Origin: a virus
DNA: 23,627 bases
Direction: 5' to 3' (one strand)
IMG/VR virus record: IMGVR_UViG_3300021960_000518
Location: 1-23,627 of that record
Position 1 is the stretch's first letter; every line of letters starts with the position of its first letter. Shown piece after piece: positions 1 to 7,788 of this stretch. The position numbers were made by a program, and so were the translations under genes. The notes under the pieces were generated by a model that saw only the letters and a list, made by a program, of their open reading frames with translations, searched no databases and had not been told where the DNA came from.

Positions 1-10
1 CTACGAGGCA

Positions 11-589
11 TTACAATACCTCTACCATATCAACTTCATAAGTATATGAATCGTATTGAGATAGACCATATTGCTGAATATCGTTATTAAGACGCATAGT
101 AAAAGTCACATCGTCATAGCTAACCAATTCATTATCTGATACGGCAGAATACAAAGCTGGCTCAATGTTTAATGTTCCAGCTCCAGTTAAATCGCTTGTT
201 ACCATGTAGACTTTTGTATGCCCGGCAAACTTAACAAAGTCACCAGCCTTGATAGTTCCAGTAAAACCATCAACATCAATACTATTATCACCAATAGAAT
301 GTGCGCCATTAGCTAACATACTCCCTGATATATTGCCCTGAGCATCCGATATAACTGGCGGCACAATAGTGAATGTACCAAGCTGGCCTTGTTGAGCCAT
401 TACAAAAGCATATACAGGCATAAAATCAGCTCGGGTCATTTGATTATACCTAGCAGTAAATGACCAACGCTGAGAGCCTAATGCGCGAACTTGTCTGCGC
501 CCACTAATTGTTTCGCTGACCAGATTGGCATGTTTGCTTTCCACATTGACAGCAGAAAACTCAGGAGTAGATGGATATGTCCCACTCAT
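11..589 (-). CDS. Distal/minor tail protein, tail-tip candidate
   Basis: 192 residues, ATG start. The gene follows the tape measure with a 4-nt ATGA overlap, the usual place for distal tail or tail-tip proteins. The N-terminal ~80 residues (RRQVRALGSQRWSF, then PVYAFVMAQQGQLGTF) look like the short tail proteins that follow the tape measure in siphoviruses. Residues ~99-161 form a separate beta-rich insert beginning GDNSIDVDGFTGTIKAGD. That insert closely resembles a stretch of the coat protein at 5933-7078, so one small beta domain seems to be used in both capsid and tail. Function is inferred from position and this domain; I cannot name a characterised homologue. Further tail-tip genes should lie beyond the left edge of the window. 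Confidence 0.6.
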   Translation of the reverse strand: MSGTYPSTPEFSAVNVESKHANLVSETISGRRQVRALGSQRWSFTARYNQMTRADFMPVYAFVMAQQGQLGTFTIVPPVISDAQGNISGSMLANGAHSIGDNSIDVDGFTGTIKAGDFVKFAGHTKVYMVTSDLTGAGTLNIEPALYSAVSDNELVSYDDVTFTMRLNNDIQQYGLSQYDSYTYEVDMVEVL

Positions 590-2601
590 ACTATTGCCGG
601 CCTCCCTTGATCGTTCAACGCATCATTGATAATGCTAATGATGGCCCCTCGCCTGGAGTGCAATAGGCGATCAAAGCCCATTGTATCATTTGCTACGATC
701 TGGAATGTCACATTGGCATTTTTATTAACTATTGGCGTTGGTGTCTTAATTGTTTCGTTTGGTGAAATACGTCCAGACGAACCCATAGTTAAGATTTCTG
801 GCCCACGCTCACCAACCACATAAGATTCACCAGCCCTTACCTGACCGCCTAGAGCGCGTCCTGAGAGCGATTTGGCAGCATAGCTTACACCTGCACCAAT
901 CACAGTCGCCGCTGCTGCTGCACCCAATGCAGGGCCTATAATCGGTATGCCAGCAAGCGACTTGTAAGCAGACATAGCGGCTGCATAAGAATCGCTTACA
1001 ATTTTGCGAGCATTATCCCGGCGTTCAGCATTAAGCAGATTAATGGCTATAGCAGCACTGGTTTTAGTCGTTTCAGATTTGTTTTTAAGCAACAAATCCT
1101 CAAAAGCTAATAATTGATTAGTTTGCTGCGCTCTAGCGGCTATCTCTTGAGCTTCGATATTACGCCGTTCGTCATATCCACGTCTTGCTGTTTGAATAAC
1201 GCCTCGTAGCCATTGTTCATTTGCGCGATCTTGTTGCTCTTGCTGTTTGGCTTGATATTCAGCAACTGCCTTTAATTCAGCCTCATTCAATGATTTCATT
1301 AATTCTTGGCGAGCAAAGCCAGTGATAGCAGTATTTTCAGAAACTATTTGCCGTTGTCTTGCATAAGATTCACGAATTTGTTGTTCTTCGGATTGCAAAG
1401 ACGCAGCAATAGACATAGCTTGTTGATTGATGCGTTCTTGTGCATTTGCTTGTGCCTTTAGAGCAGATTCAACTTCTTTAGTTCGTTCTTTAGTTTTTGT
1501 TTGTTCTTCATTAAATGCTTGTGAACTAGCAACTAATTCATCTAATGAACCTTTTAAATCATCAGCGGTATTGCTGGCATTGATATAAGCATTTGCCGCA
1601 TTACCTATTTCAGCAACAATTTTTCTGCCTTCATCAGTTAAATTTGCGCTACTGCCGGATAAATCAATAATAGTATCCCGTAATTTCTCAACAGCCGGGA
1701 CACCGCCAGCTTCCAAGCCATCAATCTTCGACCGCAAATCTCTAATCTGATCGCCAGTCAAACCTGTATTTTTAATGATTGCATCCAAACCCCCACCAGT
1801 TTGGAATAAATAACCAAACCAACTTTGTTGAATAGCATCACTTTGATCGTTGATGTTTGCTAATGAAGCTCTTAGTGCTTCTGCCGCTGCGATTTGAGCT
1901 GCAAATAATTGAATCTGGGCAGCTTCTCTCTGATATTTAGCTAATTCAATAAAATCATCGGATAGCACATTGATAGTGCCACCCAATTTTTTATCCAATA
2001 CATCATTGAGCTTTTCTGATGCTTCATCCATCTCTTTCATAGCATCTTTGCTATTCATCAAAGACGGAATTAATGCGCTAATCAAAGCAGAACCGACAGC
2101 AATAATCGCACCGTAAACAGCGCCAGTTGGGCCAAATGCAGAAGCAATCTGGGAGCCTTGTTGCCCTAGAACGCGAAAAGCGTTAGTTCCCATTTGAAGC
2201 TGTACTGCAACGTCTTGCACTTGATAACCAAGTTGCCCGGCAGTATGACGAAATCTATTCATGCCACCAGTTGCATCATTGGCGGCTGTTTTTGCTAAAT
2301 TTGTAGTAGTAGATAATGCGCGGAGATTTTCAGTTTGTCGCAGCGTAGCAGAAGCACTTTCAAGCTGAGATTTTGTTGCGCCTTTGGTAGCAAGATCAAA
2401 TAATTTAATCTCGTCCTTAGTCATTCCAACAGTTGCAGCAGAACGAGCTGCATCAGATTGCAATTTTTCTAATGCGCGGTCAAGTTGATTAACAGATGAG
2501 CTAGTTTTAACTCCTGTATTACTTAATCTATCAAGAGTTTTTTCAGCTCTTTCAAGGTCGCTTGTATCGGCCTTAAATTGAAGGGTTGCTACTTCGGCCA
2601 T
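586..2601 (-). CDS. Tape measure protein
   Basis: 671 residues, ATG start. It is the longest gene here and sits directly after the tail chaperone pair, the fixed position of tape measures. The N-terminus (LQFKADTSDLERAEKTLDRL) is the usual start of lambda H-like tape measures. Long Ala/Gln/Glu/Lys-rich helices fill residues ~1-110 and ~350-520. A hydrophobic segment lies near residues 155-180 (GAIIAVGSALISALIP) and a second Gly/Ala-rich one near 555-580. These are typical of proteins held in the tail lumen and released toward the host membrane. The C-terminus has the motif GERGPEIL (GxxGPE), common in tape measures. At ~0.15 nm per residue the tail would be about 100 nm. The start overlaps the end of the GT frame by 13 nt, suggesting translational coupling. 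Confidence 0.9.
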   Translation of the reverse strand: MAEVATLQFKADTSDLERAEKTLDRLSNTGVKTSSSVNQLDRALEKLQSDAARSAATVGMTKDEIKLFDLATKGATKSQLESASATLRQTENLRALSTTTNLAKTAANDATGGMNRFRHTAGQLGYQVQDVAVQLQMGTNAFRVLGQQGSQIASAFGPTGAVYGAIIAVGSALISALIPSLMNSKDAMKEMDEASEKLNDVLDKKLGGTINVLSDDFIELAKYQREAAQIQLFAAQIAAAEALRASLANINDQSDAIQQSWFGYLFQTGGGLDAIIKNTGLTGDQIRDLRSKIDGLEAGGVPAVEKLRDTIIDLSGSSANLTDEGRKIVAEIGNAANAYINASNTADDLKGSLDELVASSQAFNEEQTKTKERTKEVESALKAQANAQERINQQAMSIAASLQSEEQQIRESYARQRQIVSENTAITGFARQELMKSLNEAELKAVAEYQAKQQEQQDRANEQWLRGVIQTARRGYDERRNIEAQEIAARAQQTNQLLAFEDLLLKNKSETTKTSAAIAINLLNAERRDNARKIVSDSYAAAMSAYKSLAGIPIIGPALGAAAAATVIGAGVSYAAKSLSGRALGGQVRAGESYVVGERGPEILTMGSSGRISPNETIKTPTPIVNKNANVTFQIVANDTMGFDRLLHSRRGAIISIINDALNDQGRPAIV

Positions 2602-3289
2602 TTAGGTTTTGCCTCGCGATACTTTGCAAGTTCCATTACTGCACTTGCTTCCCAATGTGCTAAGTCAATGCCCGTTAGATCAATGTAGCTTTTTAATTCT
2701 GTCCAGCTATAGCTTGATAACGATGTATAAGCCGTCCAGACATTATCATGCAAATCATTGAGCTTTGGCCCATTCAGAAGTTCAGGCGGCGGCGAACCTC
2801 TGCTTTTTTCAACTTGCCTAAATGTTTGCAATCGGCTGATCTTTGAACCTTCTGGGATTTCATTTATCCAGAAGCACCACCGTCCATAATCTACAAATTC
2901 ATCAATCAGCCGTTGGTAAAATTTTCAACATTGAATATGAATGTTAATAATTGCTCGACAATACGAGGCGAATTTTCATACAGATATTTCATATTCTCTT
3001 TTGTGCATTTAAATTCTTTGCCATCCTTTTTGATGCCACGCCAATCAATAGTTATTTCCATCAAGGCAGCAATATCCATTTGCTCAAAATCCAAATCATC
3101 AAATTTATCATTGGCTCTAGCCTGAATAACTTGATGAGTTTGTTTTTTCTTTTGTTTGCGCCAATCTTTACTATCTGGCCCCTTTACCTTGATGAAAACA
3201 TCAGTTGGTTTATTAGTAATAGGGCAGAGTATATTAACCTCTGCCCCTTCTTCGTGGTCTATAGCAGTCGCTAGACTATTAATATCCAT
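2589..3289 (-). CDS. Tail assembly chaperone GT (-1 frameshift fusion)
   Basis: The minus-strand frame ending at 2589 has no ATG or good ribosome site of its own. Its first possible start is a TTG at 2831, yet the frame is open back to a TGA near 2925. That open stretch contains the slippery heptamer A-AAT-TTT (2924-2918), written in the zero frame of the upstream gene. Slipping back one base joins residue ~124 (NVENF) to YQRLIDEFVDYGRW and then to the 80-residue T part ending KPKWPK. The fusion is about 233 residues. Lambda GT is made the same way, by a -1 slip near the end of G, and the arrangement is conserved in siphophages. I see the frames and heptamer directly; shift efficiency is unknown. 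The frame ends inside the tape measure start. Confidence 0.75.
2906..3289 (-). CDS. Tail assembly chaperone G (short product)
   Basis: 127 residues, ATG start, between the tail tube gene and the tape measure, where lambda G/GT equivalents lie. In this family the short product and its frameshifted extension bind the tape measure and recruit tail tube subunits; they are absent from the finished virion. The protein is charged, with a KDWRKQKKKQ segment (residues ~41-50), an acidic centre, and a C-terminus containing RIVEQLLTFIFNVENF. The last codons carry a slippery heptamer (2918-2924), from which a -1 shift leads into a downstream open frame. The tail tube stop and this start touch at 3289. 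The function rests on position plus the frameshift signal; primary sequence is poorly conserved in this family. Confidence 0.75.
   Translation of the reverse strand: MDINSLATAIDHEEGAEVNILCPITNKPTDVFIKVKGPDSKDWRKQKKKQTHQVIQARANDKFDDLDFEQMDIAALMEITIDWRGIKKDGKEFKCTKENMKYLYENSPRIVEQLLTFIFNVENFTNG
2918..2924 (-). promoter_or_regulatory. Programmed -1 ribosomal frameshift heptamer A-AAT-TTT
   Basis: On the minus strand the G-frame codons read GAA AAT TTT ACC. The bases A-AAT-TTT fit the X-XXY-YYZ rule for tandem -1 slippage in the zero frame, 12 nt before the G stop codon. The -1 frame is open from just upstream of this site to 2589. I did not find an obvious stable stem immediately downstream by eye. 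Confidence 0.75.
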
Positions 3290-4206
3290 TAAGCAGCAGT
3301 TCTCGTAATGACGATTTGGCTAGAATCTCCACTGTCATACAATGCAACAAACTCCATTGAAACAGTCACAGAACCTTCGCCAGATACGTCAGGTTGACCA
3401 GAATTATATTTAACATTAGACATTTCAATATCGTAACTATTGCCATCAACATCAGTCAGGTTAAGAGCAATAGATGAACTAGTTTCATTGATGAACTTTT
3501 CATATAGCGTTTTGCTATCAAAATAAGTTGTCAATGTTCCAGTTACACGGCTTTTGCCAATTGACGGGCGATTGGTTGTCTGACTACCTACGCTGAATAA
3601 TGGCTCAAGACCATTTTCTAAAGTCATTTCCAACGCAGTCACAGTAGCAATAGATGAACCGCCCTCAGTAATTGACCCGGTAAACGAATCAAATGGGCTG
3701 TTACCAGCATCAGCAGAATAAGTGCTAGACGAAACTTGTGTTGTCGCAAGAGTCAAATCCTTGCCAACAACACCGAACGTAACGCCTACCATGCTATTTG
3801 GGCTTACAGATAAAGTTAATGTATTAAATTCACATCCTGTATAACGATGATATTCAGGAGTTCCCAGATCAGCAAATTTGCGCTCGATTGTGAATGAACG
3901 TCTAGTAGTTCCAGATTTCAGAACATCCGCAGACCAAGTGCCGCAAACTACAGCTTGCAGAACATCATCAAATGCGGCGTATTCAAGTTCAGCAGATACA
4001 TCACCGCCAATAGTTTTATTACCATGACGATAATCTTCTACTTGACGATCTCCACGCAATTTTTCGGATTCAATAGCATCTTTAGTCAATGCCAAATTGG
4101 TTCCGGTATGCGGCAGCGGAGTCCATGTAGGAGTTGATGGAGTAGTGCCATAAGTTGCTTCTGCAACAAAGTGCAGACTGTGTTGTGCGCCGTTTGCAAT
4201 AGCCAT
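3289..4206 (-). CDS. Major tail tube protein
   Basis: 305 residues, ATG start. It lies between the tail terminator and the chaperone pair, the fixed slot of the tail tube gene. The start (GAQHSLHFVAEATYGTTPSTP) is characteristic of phage tail tube proteins, in which the chain opens with a beta strand followed by xYGTTP. The rest is rich in beta-forming, Ser/Thr/Gly-rich segments without Cys clusters or membrane segments, as expected for a tube subunit. It should polymerise into hexameric rings around the tape measure. The product of the gene at 4209-4616 should cap the tube and connect it to the head. No start ambiguity was seen. Confidence 0.85.
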   Translation of the reverse strand: MAIANGAQHSLHFVAEATYGTTPSTPTWTPLPHTGTNLALTKDAIESEKLRGDRQVEDYRHGNKTIGGDVSAELEYAAFDDVLQAVVCGTWSADVLKSGTTRRSFTIERKFADLGTPEYHRYTGCEFNTLTLSVSPNSMVGVTFGVVGKDLTLATTQVSSSTYSADAGNSPFDSFTGSITEGGSSIATVTALEMTLENGLEPLFSVGSQTTNRPSIGKSRVTGTLTTYFDSKTLYEKFINETSSSIALNLTDVDGNSYDIEMSNVKYNSGQPDVSGEGSVTVSMEFVALYDSGDSSQIVITRTAA

Positions 4207-4208
4207 GA

Positions 4209-4616
4209 TTATCTAGCCTCTGTATAGGTTTGAAAGTTTATGGAAACTGGCACAAAGTACCAAGCCCCTTCCGAAATAGCTGGCCCAACGGAAACAGAGC
4301 GTATCCGCACATTCACCCCATTATAACTGACAGTTGAGCCTCGGCTAAAATGGTCAGCAATGCTGTCAGGTAAAGTTGTACGACCACTGCCAGCAGGAAT
4401 GACCGCATCAACTTGAAAGATTCCAATAGTTTCATCTTTTCCGTTTGCGCCTAGTGATACTTGCAACGTATCAGAAGGCAGAAAATTGGCTCGCAAATAA
4501 GCAGTGCTTGCTGATGGCTTGTATTCTACATTAGGCCATGCGACAGGCGGGGAATCAGCCAACGTATTTAATCGTGACATCAATGCGGCTTCTATGTCGT
4601 TAAAATATGTTGCCAT
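4209..4616 (-). CDS. Tail terminator protein
   Basis: 135 residues, ATG start. It lies between the gp10-like gene and the tail tube gene. The sequence begins with a helix of the type FNDIEAALMSRLNTL, then a proline-rich strand segment (PPVAWPNVEYKP). A DTLQVSLGANG segment and IGIFQVDAVIPAGSG follow, as in the DUF4128/tail-terminator group (lambda gpU-like role). These proteins cap the finished tail tube and form the interface with the head. The start overlaps the upstream gene by one base at 4616 and the stop lies two bases before the tail tube start, so the module is tightly coupled. The family assignment is by motif memory and synteny. Confidence 0.7.
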   Translation of the reverse strand: MATYFNDIEAALMSRLNTLADSPPVAWPNVEYKPSASTAYLRANFLPSDTLQVSLGANGKDETIGIFQVDAVIPAGSGRTTLPDSIADHFSRGSTVSYNGVNVRIRSVSVGPAISEGAWYFVPVSINFQTYTEAR

Positions 4617-5062
4617 TATCGTCTACGCACTGTCATTTTAGTGTCTAGTATTTGTGCTGCCTGTTTTACATTAATTCTAACCATGCCTTTTGGTGCTTGC
4701 CTAGAATAACCATTAATAGTTTTTCCAGTTGGATTTTTTGGTGGGTTTGGATAACCGCCAAATTCTACCACTGCTGCATAAGGCAAATTATTTGAAAGAT
4801 AAAAAGTATTACCCAATTTTAAATTGCTAAGAACATTATTTGTGTCTGATATTGAGCTATTTCCTTGCTTATCTAATATATTTAATTGAGTGGTGATTGG
4901 TGCGTTAATAGATGCTTGCCAATTTCCACGCAATCTGCCTGTATCTGCTGGCGTACTTTTGATTATCAATTTAGATAAATCCAATAAAGTGCCGCGAACT
5001 TGTTGCTCAGTATAACCTTTCAAACGAAACGCTATTTGCGAAACTTGCTTACTGAAGTTCAT
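4616..5062 (-). CDS. HK97 gp10-like tail completion / neck protein
   Basis: 148 residues, ATG start. It has the signature of HK97 gp10-like proteins: an N-terminal helix, then TPADTGRLRGNW (residues ~38-49), then NNLPYAAVVEFGGYP, then a basic C-terminus. In this family the ADTGRLR and PYAxxxExG motifs are the most conserved parts. The role is tail completion at the neck, between head stopper and tail terminator. It overlaps the upstream gene by 4 nt (5059-5062). Confidence 0.8.
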   Translation of the reverse strand: MNFSKQVSQIAFRLKGYTEQQVRGTLLDLSKLIIKSTPADTGRLRGNWQASINAPITTQLNILDKQGNSSISDTNNVLSNLKLGNTFYLSNNLPYAAVVEFGGYPNPPKNPTGKTINGYSRQAPKGMVRINVKQAAQILDTKMTVRRR

Positions 5063-5409
5063 TTTCTTATCTGCAAATTAACAGCCATTTTCGTTGCGCC
5101 AGGCTGAATGTCAGAAATTGAAATCACTCTATATACATCGCTTCCAACAGTTACCTTATCATTTACTATATAATCATAGGCTTCTGCTAGCATTCGCCTA
5201 TCACCTTCTTGGACTAGCGAATTAGCTTTTTCGTTATCTGTATAATCAAACAAACAAGCATATTTCGTAAATGTACTAGACGAGTTGCTTGTTGTTCCTG
5301 TTGCCGGGTTAAAATTACCAACTGTCGTTCGAGTAAATGTAAATTGCTGCCCAAACTTTTGCAGCAAATTAGAAGCAGACGATAATAACGGCTGATAATT
5401 AAAACTCAT
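5059..5409 (-). CDS. Head-closure (stopper) protein candidate
   Basis: 116 residues, ATG start. The position is after the adaptor and before the gp10-like gene, where siphophages encode the head-tail stopper (SPP1 gp16 / HK97 gp7 role). The visible pattern agrees: QQFTFTRTTVGNFNPATG near the start, KYACLFDYT in the middle, then a small beta barrel ending DVYRVISISDIQPGATK and a basic tail. A short beta-barrel protein with a central loop is the fold of stoppers. Both ends overlap neighbours by 4 nt. The assignment is mainly by gene order. Confidence 0.55.
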   Translation of the reverse strand: MSFNYQPLLSSASNLLQKFGQQFTFTRTTVGNFNPATGTTSNSSSTFTKYACLFDYTDNEKANSLVQEGDRRMLAEAYDYIVNDKVTVGSDVYRVISISDIQPGATKMAVNLQIRK

Positions 5410-5879
5410 GCCCGACTAATTCCAAACCCAGAACGAGTCAACTTTCTTACCGCAAAACTTAATGCAGGAGTTGTGGTTTTACTTGCACTATTACTTGTAT
5501 ATGTAACAGATATATCCCCAACAGTTTCACTGATAGTTTTACGATCTACCGGATTCATTTCTGAATACCCGTCAATTTCAACTTTGATTGCTTCATATAC
5601 AGCAAGTTTTAACTGATTAGGTATTTCTGTTCCATCTACAGAATAACCATCAATATAAACTTCATATCTAGGCCACTGTAACGCTTGATCTTCATTTGCT
5701 TTAAAGCCAAGAAAATTCAACGATTCTATATAATCCATTGCACGATATATCTGTTGAGTTACCGCAGCATCATTGCCATAGGTAATCCCACGATCATCAG
5801 CCCATGACTTAAAATCGCTTAAACTGACATAAGTATTTGCACCAGATACTCCAGTGCCATCTTCAACAATCAGTGCCAT
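5406..5879 (-). CDS. Head-tail adaptor, DnaT-like-domain type
   Basis: 157 residues, ATG start; first gene after the coat protein, the place of the head-tail connector adaptor. The opening VEDGTGVSGANTYVSLSDF matches the group that databases label DnaT-like ssDNA-binding domain. In phages this protein sits directly downstream of the coat gene and most likely acts as the adaptor ring below the portal. Helices dominate: QQIYRAMDYIESLNF, then the conserved QALQWPRYE, then PNQLKLAVYEA. A hairpin with a U-rich tail lies just upstream (5899-5922), so expression may be set lower than that of the coat protein. The DnaT label should not be read as a replication function. Confidence 0.65.
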   Translation of the reverse strand: MALIVEDGTGVSGANTYVSLSDFKSWADDRGITYGNDAAVTQQIYRAMDYIESLNFLGFKANEDQALQWPRYEVYIDGYSVDGTEIPNQLKLAVYEAIKVEIDGYSEMNPVDRKTISETVGDISVTYTSNSASKTTTPALSFAVRKLTRSGFGISRA

Positions 5880-5898
5880 GATGATTTTCCCGAAAAGA

Positions 5899-5922
5899 AT
5901 GGGGAGACAGAAGCCTCCCCAT
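5899..5922 (-). terminator. Hairpin with U-rich tail after the coat gene (partial terminator)
   Basis: On the minus strand an 8-bp perfect stem (ATGGGGAG / CTCCCCAT) with an 8-nt loop is followed by TCTTTTCGG. It lies in the 53-bp gap between coat stop and adaptor start. The U-run is short and interrupted, so partial termination or mRNA 3'-end protection of the coat message is more likely than a full stop, because the genes downstream must also be expressed. Confidence 0.5.
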
Positions 5923-5932
5923 CCAGGCAGCC

Positions 5933-7078
5933 TTAGCCAAGCAAGTTAGCGATGAAGTCAGATTTCCAAGCCTTCACGCCCCAAGCAGAGGCCACTTCGA
6001 TCATAGACTTACGATAGCCGCGATAAACGCGAACCTCGAACACCAGACCAGAGTGCGGGTCTTGAACAATCATTGCATCATCAGCAGCATCACCGCCTTC
6101 TGGCACAGCAGGAGCGCGAACAGCAAGCTCCAGTGCGCGACGATGGAATGCCACGTTAGCAGTGTAATCATTGCCAACAGTGATAGCAGCATTATCAGCA
6201 ACCGCAACACGCAAGCCCGGGCCACCGATAACAAATGAGCCACCAGCCAGAGCAGTATTTACAACATACTTATTGCTGTCGCCATTGATGGTAACAATAT
6301 CACCAGCAATGATAGTGCCAGAACCGCCATCAGCAGCAATAGTGGTGTCGCCAATAGCAGCAGAGGCATCATTTACCAGATAGCTAGAGCCTGTGCCTTT
6401 AGTATGAGATTGAATCTGTGCGGATTCACGGATACCAAGACCTTGCAGATCAAGCAGAATGCCTTGACGCAGCAGACTATCACCACCAGCTTCATTGGCT
6501 TTTTGCAGTTGCGCCAGTTGACGCAGATTAGTACCTGCCAAAGTGCCGAGAACCAGAGAAATCTGACCATCGTTCATCGGGCATCCATTGTCTGCCAGAA
6601 TTTGACGGATTTCGGCAATTTCGCTGAAGTTAGAACCGAATGGAGTGGTTCCAGCAGTACCAAATGCACGAGAAGCATTTTTGTACGCTTCAACAGCCAG
6701 ATCAGATTCAATCTCGTTCACCAGAGTACGCATAGCTTGAACGATTTGATCGCCGTAAACGGTATCAAAGCCAATGCCATTGTTCAGGTGACGGACATCT
6801 TCGCCAGTGTAAGGAATTTGTACTGCGCGAGCCTTGCTGATAGACAGGGTTTTGCTGTCAACAGTTTGGTCAGTACCTTCCGGGATTGTCATGCTCTCTG
6901 ACACGTTGGTGGCAGTTGCAGCACGAGTAAATGAAGCACGAACAGTGTCACCTTTGGCAACACGATCAGAACCATTAGCATTGATAGTAGACGCAGGAAT
7001 GAAGCCTACAAGCTCTCTACCAACAACATCAGCGGCTTTATAAATGTCCGCTGCAAGATTTGTCAAAACATTAGCCAT
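5933..7078 (-). CDS. Major capsid protein, P22 coat-like family
   Basis: 381 residues, ATG start preceded by a full AGGAGG ribosome site, fitting the most abundant virion protein. The N-terminus (DIYKAADVVGRELVGFIPAS) and C-terminus (MIVQDPHSGLVFEVRVYRGYRKS, then ASAWGVKAWKSDFIANLLG) match the P22 coat family, which has the HK97 fold. Residues ~241-306 form a separate beta-rich insert (GDTTIAADGGSGTIIAGD) at about the position of the P22 coat I-domain. It strongly resembles residues 99-161 of the tail protein at 11-589. The scaffold gene lies just upstream, as expected for a procapsid pathway. A P22-type coat in an otherwise siphovirus-like operon shows how freely the head modules exchange. 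Confidence 0.9.
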   Translation of the reverse strand: MANVLTNLAADIYKAADVVGRELVGFIPASTINANGSDRVAKGDTVRASFTRAATATNVSESMTIPEGTDQTVDSKTLSISKARAVQIPYTGEDVRHLNNGIGFDTVYGDQIVQAMRTLVNEIESDLAVEAYKNASRAFGTAGTTPFGSNFSEIAEIRQILADNGCPMNDGQISLVLGTLAGTNLRQLAQLQKANEAGGDSLLRQGILLDLQGLGIRESAQIQSHTKGTGSSYLVNDASAAIGDTTIAADGGSGTIIAGDIVTINGDSNKYVVNTALAGGSFVIGGPGLRVAVADNAAITVGNDYTANVAFHRRALELAVRAPAVPEGGDAADDAMIVQDPHSGLVFEVRVYRGYRKSMIEVASAWGVKAWKSDFIANLLG

Positions 7079-7096
7079 TGTCGGCCTCCTAGAATA

Positions 7097-7756
7097 TTAA
7101 TCTACGATTCGGCCGCCAGCTTTGACAAATTGGGAGCGTTGAGAGTGCCCCATTCCTTCAAAGTCGGAACGGCTGATTTCTTTTGCACTCTGCACGGCAC
7201 CGCCAGCAGATCGAGCGGCCCCGCCGCCACTTGCTTGACTACCATCAATCAAAAACGGATAATCATTCTTGATCTTGTTAGTCAAATCATCAAGAGTAGA
7301 TACAGTTAATTGCCCGTTATCATCAACTACTCTGATTTGGTCATCAACAAGAGTTAGTCTCGAACTAACTTGTTGCTCCAAAAGTTTTGCACGACTTAAA
7401 TCCTTTGTCAAGCCGGCAGCTATTCTTCCTGCCTCAGTGTTGATTTTTTGCCGTTTAATTGATGTTTGCAGATCATTATACGCAGCCATCAATTTATCAT
7501 GTTCGCTCTTTTGCGATTCAAATAATTCTTTATAGTCATTTTTTGCCTTTGCTTTTTCTTCGGCCTCAATTCTTGCCTGTTCCTCGGCCTTTCTTGCTAA
7601 TTCTTGAGTTTTCTTCTTTTCCGATAACAACTCGTCATTTTTTGCCTTCAATGCCTTAGTTGCTTCGATAACTCGTTCAGAAATCAATATATCTAAATTT
7701 TTCAGTAAATCGGATTTCTTTTCTTCGTCAATTTCAATATCGTTTAGTATATCCAT
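7097..7756 (-). CDS. Scaffold protein
   Basis: 219 residues, ATG start. Residues ~1-115 are almost uninterrupted charged helix, with EKKKTQELARKAEEQARIEAEEKA as the core, so a coiled coil is clear. A compact middle (LTKDLSRAKLLEQQ, then LVDDQIRVVDDNGQLTV) is followed by a Gly/Ala/Ser-rich linker (SGGGAARSAGG) and a short C-terminal segment (SDFEGMGHSQRSQFVKAGG). Helical body, flexible linker and small basic coat-binding tail are the hallmarks of phage scaffolds. It lies immediately upstream of the coat gene. No protease gene is visible nearby, so the scaffold may exit intact, as in P22; that is an inference. Confidence 0.8.
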   Translation of the reverse strand: MDILNDIEIDEEKKSDLLKNLDILISERVIEATKALKAKNDELLSEKKKTQELARKAEEQARIEAEEKAKAKNDYKELFESQKSEHDKLMAAYNDLQTSIKRQKINTEAGRIAAGLTKDLSRAKLLEQQVSSRLTLVDDQIRVVDDNGQLTVSTLDDLTNKIKNDYPFLIDGSQASGGGAARSAGGAVQSAKEISRSDFEGMGHSQRSQFVKAGGRIVD

Positions 7757-7788
7757 TATAACCTCTGGTTATGTTTGTGGCCCTGCCA

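Noticed and set aside
2589-2831. Independent 80-residue gene starting at TTG
   Set aside because: No ribosome site; better explained as the -1 frameshift extension of the chaperone.
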